Origin: Atrichornis clamosus | Lineage: Eukaryota > Chordata > Aves > Passeriformes > Menuridae | DNA: 64,000 nucleotides | Assembly (NCBI GenBank): GCA_013400975.1 | Contig: WBMZ01009396.1 | Coordinates: 1-64,000 of the forward strand | Direction: 5' to 3' | Notes under the pieces: generated by a model | The model's database searches: none | Told to the model about the DNA's origin: nothing | Seen by the model: the letters and a program-made list of their open reading frames with translations, nothing else | Part shown: piece by piece, positions 51,001-60,000 of the stretch | Layout: every line of letters begins with the position of its first letter | Numbering within the stretch: the first letter of the stretch is position 1 | Position numbers and translations under genes: made by a program

Positions 51001-54000
51001 GAAAATCAGTGTAATTCCCGCTCCATCAGCTCCAAGAAAAGGAGGAGAAAATGTGAGAGCAGTTGCTTAGTGAAACCACTGGAGAGCTTGTGTGTCTCAT
51101 GTGTTCTTAGCAGGCTGCTTCTTCCCAAAGGTACCAGAGCTTCGGACACTTCACATGTCAAGGACAGTGTTCTGGTGATAGGTACCCCAAGAAATCCTTC
51201 TTCAGAGCTGTCACAAGGAAAGATGGCTCCATCCAGACCAGTTCAAGCAATTTCAATTTTTCCCAATCCATCTGACATTCAGCCTTCTGTCTGTTGTCAT
51301 CTGCAGCCTCCCCAGCTCAGTGTGGTTTGGTTCTGGACACACCTATCTAACTACTGCATTAAATAAAAGGAGATAGGTAATTAAATGAAACATTAGATAA
51401 AACAGGTGGAGATAAACAGTTCTTTAAAATTAAGCACTTCCTTCCTGAATTCTTGACGTAGAATGTCCAGAGGTCTCATTCTGGGACAGACTGAAGGGCT
51501 GGATCCTCCAAAATCAGCAAACTCTCAGAGAGTGCTGCACCCTTTACTTGGAACAAAAGCATTTGGAGCCCCTCTGATTTCAGAACAATAAACAGCTTAT
51601 TTATAACTCCCTTGGCAGGACTCTGTCTGCCCATGGGAAGCTGGGGACAGGTTCAAAATCCTGAAACCCTGAAGGATCCTGCTCCAGGCACAGGCTCAGC
51701 CTGGCTGGTCTTTGATGGAGCATATCTCCCATGTCTCCCTTCTGAAGTCAAGCCCATCATTTGATAAAGGCTTCAAACACTTTGTTGCCTTAAGCCTTTT
51801 GAACCAGGTCAGTGCAATCCATGTTTGCTGTCCAGGGAGACAGAGCCCTCAGCAGTTATCTGTATTGTTTCAGCACAGGAAATTTGCATTCATTATTCTG
51901 CAATACTATTAGTTTTGGGGAAGTCTGTATGGCTCATCCTTTGAGTTGGGAATAAAGTCAGACCCATGGTGATGTTCAGAGCATCATCCTGCTCACCAGC
52001 TCTCTGAGTCACCCTTACAGGTACCCACCAGGACAGCATAGGGCATGTGCAGCCCGTGTCTGTGGGATGAAGTGAGGTTTATTTTAGTTGCACTGATCCT
52101 GGATCCTCAGGGAGACCCTTGCAGAGATGGCTGCACAGAGGGGGCTGCATCTTGTACCCTCAGACAGGCTGCTGAGGCCCTCTGCAAGCTGCTGTGATGA
52201 GTGGGAAGCTCCAAGCACAGGGCAGGGGTTTTGCAGATGCAGCAGTTTTTCAAAGAGAGAGGAAAATGAGTTCATCCTAAAGATTCTTGAGTTTGATTAT
52301 TGTAATTTCTGTAGCTGATCTTCAATCACCTTCAGATTTTGAGAGACTGTGGATAAACATGCTGAGATATTAGTTGTAAAAGACCCAGAAAATCATGTTA
52401 TCTTGAGTTCCCTGGGTACAGCAGTGATTTTTAATGTCTTTAGATCCTCAGCAGAGACAGAGCTGTGGTCCTTAAGCGTTGCTGGGCCTGCAGGGAACCA
52501 CCTCATTGTGGCAGGACTCGGACACTCGGGTTAGCAAACTTCAGCCCTTGCACCCACTGCTGCCAGAGGCTCGGAAGAGCCTTTGCATTGGGATGCTGCA
52601 TTGCATCAAAGGCTTGGAAAACAAAGGGTGATTCTTTCCCAGTTGTGCCTTTCTGTGGTAGCTGCACCGGGAAGACCCGAGACCGTAACTGCTGAGCTCG
52701 GAGCTGTCTCTCATTAGGCTCATTAAGTGTCTAACGGAGCAGGGCTTGGTGCTGCCGTCTATAAACAACCGCAGGGAGAGCTGGCATGTCTGAGGTGGCA
52801 GGAGGGAGGGAACACGTCACCCGCAGGTTGGGACTTGTCAGGCAAGGGAGAGATTCCCCTCCTCGGGAATTGCTGGCACAGCCCCACGAGGTGGATGGTG
52901 GTGGTCACGGGGTTGGGGTTTCTGAGGGAAGCAGGATCCCTTAGCCAGAAGCGCTCCCCTGGGCTATGCGGGGGAGCAGGGAGACATCCCAGGAAGCTCC
53001 TCAGGGAGTAAGAGCAGGAACCAGCTCTGCCACACCTTCCCTCATGCTGGAGCACGTCTGAGGCCTATTTCTGGACAGGACAAAGATGAAACATTCTGCT
53101 TCGGCCCCTGTGCCAGTATTTCAAGACTGAACATCATTTTTGTTGATGACAATCTTTTTCTGCAGTTTTTGTACTACAGGCCATTGATTTGCAGGGCTGG
53201 AGGCCCTAGTGGCACCAAAGACATGGTCATCCCCAGGTGGTGACATCACCTGGTGGCTCACAAGTGTTGTGCCCTCCCCACTGGCTGCAGGGATGAAGGA
53301 GATGGTTGACTGGGGTTGTTCCCAGCTCAGATGAGTCACTGGGACTGAGATTTGCTGGCAGGCTCAGGAAGACCCATCCCTCTTGGCAAATAAAACAAGC
53401 AATGCTTTAACTGGGACCTCTGCAGCCCAACTGGGGTGTCATGAAAGTCTTCAGCTCCTCGGTGCCATCAGTGGGTACTTACTGCCTCTGGGTTTCTTCC
53501 CTGCCTTCCAGCTGGCAGAGACAGAAAAGCCAATACGATTTGCATACTTTTGTCAGGTTTTGAGGCAAAGCAGTATTTTAGTCTTCTGCTTTGATCTTCT
53601 GGCTGGTCTGGGATAAATTTGGGTGGTCTCTCATCCTCCTTTAAAGTTTTCAAGCTCAGTGTCTGCTTCTGATGCTTCATTTGTTCTTTTGCTATGAATT
53701 ATCTCATGTCTTCACATTTAATTTTATCTCTGGTCCTATAGAGTGTATATTTCTCTTATGTTGGTATTGAAATATTTGAATGCAGAGTTTTATGCTGTTG
53801 AATTTTCCAACTATTTTTCCTCCAAATTAAATTTTTATCTCTGCTCTGTCATTTTATTTTTTCTACTATTTTAACAAAATAATGCAGAAGGGATAAAAAT
53901 GAGGGGGGAAAATACAGCAGCTGATAGCTTCATACTTCACAAACTTCTTATCCCAGAGCTCAGAAATTTGGGGATGAAGTAACTCAGCCTAAGGAATTGA

Positions 54001-57000
54001 GAATGTCCTTGAACTGACATAAATATTCGTTTATTTCACCCAGAGTGAGCAGAAAAATGGCACCTCTGTGCTTGTCAGGATGCTGTATTGATAAAGCAAG
54101 CAGGGAATCAATCATTGCATGGCTCTGAAGACCTGAGATGCAATGCTGTAGGATCCTCCAGTAAGAGAGGATGCTTTGTGGGAATTGGGACCCTTTGTGG
54201 CTATGGGCATACACTGATCCTCATGGGACAAGCTGAGTTAAGTGTGCACCAGAGTCCTCCCTTCTATCAAGTGAAAGATAACAGCTATAAACAGGGAGTT
54301 GAGAGGTTGAAAGGTCTGTACATCCTTTGCCACCCTTTGAGACCAGAATATTCCTGTTGACTGTCCGTACATTGGGAGAACAGCAAGCACATCCATCCCT
54401 AAGTGGAATTTGGTGCCCAGAGAACTTGTTGGGTTGCAGCTCCAGAAAACCTTTTCCTTACATGGGGTGGTGTGTGGAGCAGGTGCCAGCTGGGCAGCTC
54501 GTGGAGGTGGCTCAGCTTCCAGCCCCCAGGTCCTGGGCTGCACCTCAGTGCCTGTCCTCCCTCAGCTCCCCACTGGAACCACTGGCATTTCCCGTTATCA
54601 AAGCCTCCAAACCAAGCGGGTGATTTTTCATGCATCTTTTGCTAACCCGTGCCGTGTTCTCCCTGCAGCGTACGTACCGCATGCCAAAGGATATCCACGT
54701 TGAACCAGAGAAGTTTGCTGCAGAGCTGATCAACCGTCTGGAGGAAGTACAAAAGGAACGTGAAGCAGAGGAGAAGTTAGAGGAGCGCCTTAAACGTGTT
54801 CGAGCGGTCAGTGGCCTTCTTACCTCTTCTGCTGGCCTGGGGCTCTGGTCACTCTATGCCACAGGGAGCTTTCAGCTGCTCTGGAAGCGATTGGGGTGGC
54901 CAGTTCCCTGCTCCATTGCCATGGTCATCACTTGCACAAGGCTGCTGGAGGCTCCCGTTGCCCCCAGAGCTTCCAGGATGCTGTTCCCCCATCCACGCAG
55001 GGCTTTGTGAGCCCCAGTGCTCCCTCCCTGTGTAAGATACAGCCATGGCACATCAGTGCCTATTTCTGCCATCGGTCAGGGGCTGTTGATGCTCTCCGTT
55101 ACCTTCTTTGGTGCCCTGGCTCTCCTGGCTTTGTCAGCAATCTCTGGGGACTGTGTGAGAGGTGTTTGCTTTCCATGGGAGGTTTTATGCGATCCCTATT
55201 TCCCCCACAAATGGTACCCAGATGGCAGGTGTTATGCTTGGCGGTGTTTGTGTCTGCTATCAGGCCATTTCCACCACAACCAAAAGGGTTCTGCCCATCA
55301 GTGCTTAGCACACCCTTAGAAATTTTGGAAGTGATCAGCTATGGCATTGAAGAACTCTCTCCTGGGCAGAGAAACACACTGACTCCACTGGGATACTCAG
55401 CTTTGAATGCTGTGAGCCCTGGTCCTGCTGGGGCCCCTCAGAGCCTGAGGACTTGTTAGATGAACCATGTACAAGGCCTTTAGCTCCACAGCAAGCTCCA
55501 GGAGGGAGGGAGTGAGGTCCTGGTCATCTGCTGTTACCTGTGTGAGGCCCCTGTTCAGCAGTATTCACACCATAGCTTTTCTTCTGAGACCCTGCATCTC
55601 GTGGGTACCTGTACACCTTGTGCTGGGGATACAGGAGAGATTCCAGAGGACACCATGGCATTGTGAACATCACCAGTTCAGTGCAACAACAGCCCTGTGT
55701 GCCAAAATTCTGGGTGTCTGCAGTTAATAACTGCTGTGGCCCTGAGGTGAAGGTTCTGTGCTCCATAACCTGCAGCTCTCCCTTAAAGCAGAGGTGTTGG
55801 TGCCTGGCTCAGCTGGCTCTGTGCTTTCAGGGGCATTGAGCCTCTGGGGCTCCAGGAAAGAACATTCAGCCCCATTGGAGTATTTTAAAATGTTCATCTA
55901 GAAGCTCTTTAAACAGAAAAGAGCTGTAGGCTGTAGTGTTGGCTTTAAATCACATCTGCATTTCAAATTCAGAGAACTGAGGAAGGCAGAAGGATCTGTA
56001 AGGTCCCCTCCAGCTCCAGGTGTTTTCCAGCACACTCCCTACACCTCTGCATCCAGCCAGAAAAAGCCAGCGAGGTGCTGTTTTGTGATTAGATTCCTGT
56101 TCTTCTGGAATTTCACTATTGTCCTGTCTGGTGACTGTTGCTTTCTAGACAAAGCCAGTGTAACCAGCAGCATTTTCTGCTAACACAGTCCTAGAGCATT
56201 CTTCCTCCCACTCCTCCCCATCCTCCTCCTCCTCCCCCTCCTCCCCTGGCTCTGTTGCAGTCCTCACCTGTACCAAATTACATTATCCAAGCGCTCTGCC
56301 TCCTTCAAGAAGCTGCCAGTAGCAATACCATAAAATCAGCAAATACCTGTGTGCCAGAGAATGAATTTAAGTCTGTTTAAACACATTTTTGTGTGACTTA
56401 ATCTATTTTTAAGCCCAGGACTCCCACTAATGCTATATATTAAACTTCTTTGCTGTCTCCAGAATGTATTTCATTGACTGACTGGCATCTGGCATTAGCC
56501 ATTCAGGAAAAACTCAGAGTAAGCAATTGTAGCTTTTTTAGGTCAGCACTTAAGGTGCAGCAGCTGCTGGTATCAGCAAGAGGGAGAACTGGAATCCTGA
56601 TAGATCACAGGGCTTTTTTTTCTGTGACCTAAACACGAGGACTGCAGGGTAACCTTTTTCCAGGTCTGCATGCCTCACTGCACAGCAGCACAGGGAAAAC
56701 CAGGAGCATTAGTCACACTGGGCAGTTACCAGCCAGGCAGAGAAGCTGGAAATATTTTGCAAAAGCTAGGGAAAAAGAATTTTTCTCCCCCATACTGAGC
56801 AGCCTGCAGGTTCCCTTTCAAAGCCACATCATGCTCCCATCGAGAGGAGGCATCTGATTTGAAGCCAAGTGCCTTTTACTGAAAAGACTGTCAGATTTCT
56901 GTTTTACAAAGAAACAAACGCTGAATTCATTAATTATTCTGAGCAATGTGGCAGAGGATTAGAGGACATGCATGTTCCCATAATAGTTTGTGAGACACTT

Positions 57001-60000
57001 CAGCCTCGTGTCCATATGTGGAATCTGCAGTATCACATCATAGAGATCACTACTGGATCATACAGATCACTCTGTCTGAACTGAGCAAATGGAAGATAAG
57101 CCAGGGAGAAGCAAAGCCACCGCTGAGATTCTCACTATTTGAATATAAAGCATTGCCTGACTGGAGAGGGAAGTGATTTGCATCATGATCGAACAGGCAC
57201 TCATGCTTAGGAGTGCTGTTTTCCCTTCCCAGCCAGCAGCAGCCTGATGGGTGGGACTGGGGGAAGGCAGAGGAGGTTTGCAGCGAGGTAACATCACCTG
57301 CCCGTGGCTCATCAGTGCAGCTCTCAGCTCCTAATTCAAAGGGAAGGGCACCCCCAGCCTTGCTGGAGAGTAAAAATAGCTCAGCAGTCAGCAAAGTTGG
57401 AGCTGCATCTCTGCCTGCTGCTGCCTGCGGGAGCTGCTGCAAGAGGTTTCTGACAATACTGTGTCAACAAAGCACCATCTAGTGGTGATGGCACCGGGGC
57501 TCCCCTCCTGCCCAAAGTGTCAACTGCCCACCCAGATCGCTGCCCAGCTGTGCCCAGCTCACTGCCAGGCTGTGCCAAGATCGCTGCCCAGCTGTGCCCA
57601 GCTCACTTCCAGGCTGTGCCACCATCACTGCCAGGCTGTGCCCAGCTCCCTGCCAAACTTTGCCCAGTTCATTGCCAGGCCTCGGCCAGCTCGTTGCCAA
57701 GCTTTGTCCAGTGCCAGGTCTTGCCCAGCTAACTGTCAAGTTTTGCCCAGATCTCCGCCAAGCTCTGCCAGGCTCATTGCCAGGCTCATTGCCAGGCTTT
57801 GCCCAGCTCTCCACCAAGCTTTGCCCGGCTCATTTTCAGACTTCACTCAACTCTCCATCAAGTTTTTCCCAGCTCACTGCCAGCCTTTGCCCAGCTCACC
57901 AGAGCAAGATGCCAAAACACAGCTCCAGAGCCCACAGCATATATGTAATTTTTGTCACTGCAGACTGAGCCCAGTGAAAAGATTCAGCAGAATTGGTACC
58001 TGCAGCCTTGACTGAAACCTTTGTCCTGCTTGAGGAGAGACACCAGCTTGGGATAGGCACCCAAATTCCTTCATTCACTGCTGTTGTCTCACTGTTGGGG
58101 TACTCTTAGCTAGTGTGAGGTTCAGGCCAGTGCTGCGGGGTTGTAATGCAGGTCCTCAGGGCCCACCCAGCAGCATTTGCTCCTGCCTGTGGTCTTGCTT
58201 GGGGTCCAGATGTGCTCAGTGACACAGATGAGCTGAACCAAAGTGAACTGAGAGAGCCTCTCCTCCCCTTAGCCCACCCTGATCTCAGTCTTGAAGCAAA
58301 AGTTCACATTACGTGCAAAAGGGAGTTCTGGGCAGCCAGAGGATTTCCCAAATCCCAGGCACCCATTTGGCTGAACCACTCTGGATTGTCACTGTCATGC
58401 CACCCTGCTCAGGTGTGAGCACTGCTGGGACTCTGGGCTTAGCAGGAAGGACATGCTGCCATTCCTCAGGGATCTGTGCCAGGGTCAGATCCTGCCCTGC
58501 ACATTCGTTGGTGTTTAAACCTGGGAGGTACCAGCCCCAAAAGCCTCCCAAGCACTGAGGGTATCATTGGGTATCGCAAGCTGCTCATAATTGCTCTCCC
58601 CGGAGCCAGGGCCTTAGTCAGCACATCCCTCACTGTTTCTTGTCCCTGAGCTGGTGCCCAGGGCTGGTGGCTGGCGGGCTGTGGCGCGTGGCCATGGCTG
58701 AAAGGTGCCTCTGAAGTTGTTCAAAGCCTTCTGTTAGAAAGTGGTGTGTCCCCTCCAGACACCAGCAGCGTGTCACAGCCCCAGGCTTACAGCACCCACG
58801 CCTTTGGCACTTTGGAAGCCTGGCATTGTCCCAGCTTCAGGCCTGAACCCCCAGGTGTGGCACTGGGTGGAAGTCTGTTATTTGCTTTCTTGCTGTCTGG
58901 TTGGCAGCTGAAACTTTGAAGCTGGTTAGCAAGTGATGGATGATGGCATCTGACAGGCAAAGCTGATGGGAGTCAGTGTTTTCCAGCAGATGCATTTATC
59001 TGGCAGGGCAGAGATACCCTGTGCTCAAACTGATTTCTTTACTGTGCCAGAGGAGGAAAAGAGAGCAGGATTAAAGGACTCACTGGAATCCTGCTTATGT
59101 AATTAAAACAAATAGGAATCCTGACTTCCAATAAAGAAACTTCATAAATATCTGAGTTTATGTTGGAGCGTAAAGTAGTTTGTCAGCATCAAAACTGTGG
59201 CTGTCAGCATGGAGCAGTTTAATTCTTCCTGGCAAGGACCTAAGAGTCACTAACAGTGTGTCCTAGGCCAGTGTGGACTGCAAGAACAAGCAGTTAGTTC
59301 CAACCTGTTTCTTTACCTGGACAAAGTGTTTCACTCCAGCCTTAGCATGCCTGGGAGAAATCAATGTTTGATTTTCAAAACCATTCATGCAGCTGTCGGC
59401 CTCCACTTACTCCCTCCTGTTACAAACCTTCTCTTGGCTTTGCCTTCTGAAATAGTCATTTGGGTGAGAAAGCCCCCTGGTCTCACCTGACTCAGAACTG
59501 ATTTGCCACATATCTGTAGCTCTGGGCTTTATCTGATGGGCTTTGAAGCAGTGCCTCACCAAAGGCACGTAGAAAGTCGAAGGTACAGTGTGGTAAGTTG
59601 TGTTTCTGCTGCTGGTTGTTCAAAGCCTTCAAGGGACCTGGAGTAACGTTCTGCCTGCTCCAGTTGAGTTGTTAGGCTTGTCAGCTGTATCTGTAAACCT
59701 GGTTGTGATGTGTGGGCTGCCTGTCAGAGCTCACCTCCGTCTCTTTGTGTAGTGCGTGGAGAACATGGCTAATGGTGGCTCAAAAAGCAGGTGCAGAGAC
59801 CTGAGCCGCTCTGCTCGATAGCACCCAGACTGCACAGGCTGGGCTTCAGCATTGGGAATTTCCTGTCAGTCTGGGACAAGTCGCCAGAGGGGTGGTGCTG
59901 CTCCATCCCCTTAAAGGTTTTCAAGATCTGGCTGAACTAAGCCAGGCCTGACCTAAGGGCTGGCAGCAGTCCTGCTGTGAGCAGAAGGTGGGACTAGGGA

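Noticed and set aside
57461..58015. Cys/Pro/Leu-rich repeat protein (184 codons), similar frames in other phases and on the minus strand
   Set aside because: Produced by the 22-bp minisatellite. Several frames are open at once, which real coding repeats rarely allow.
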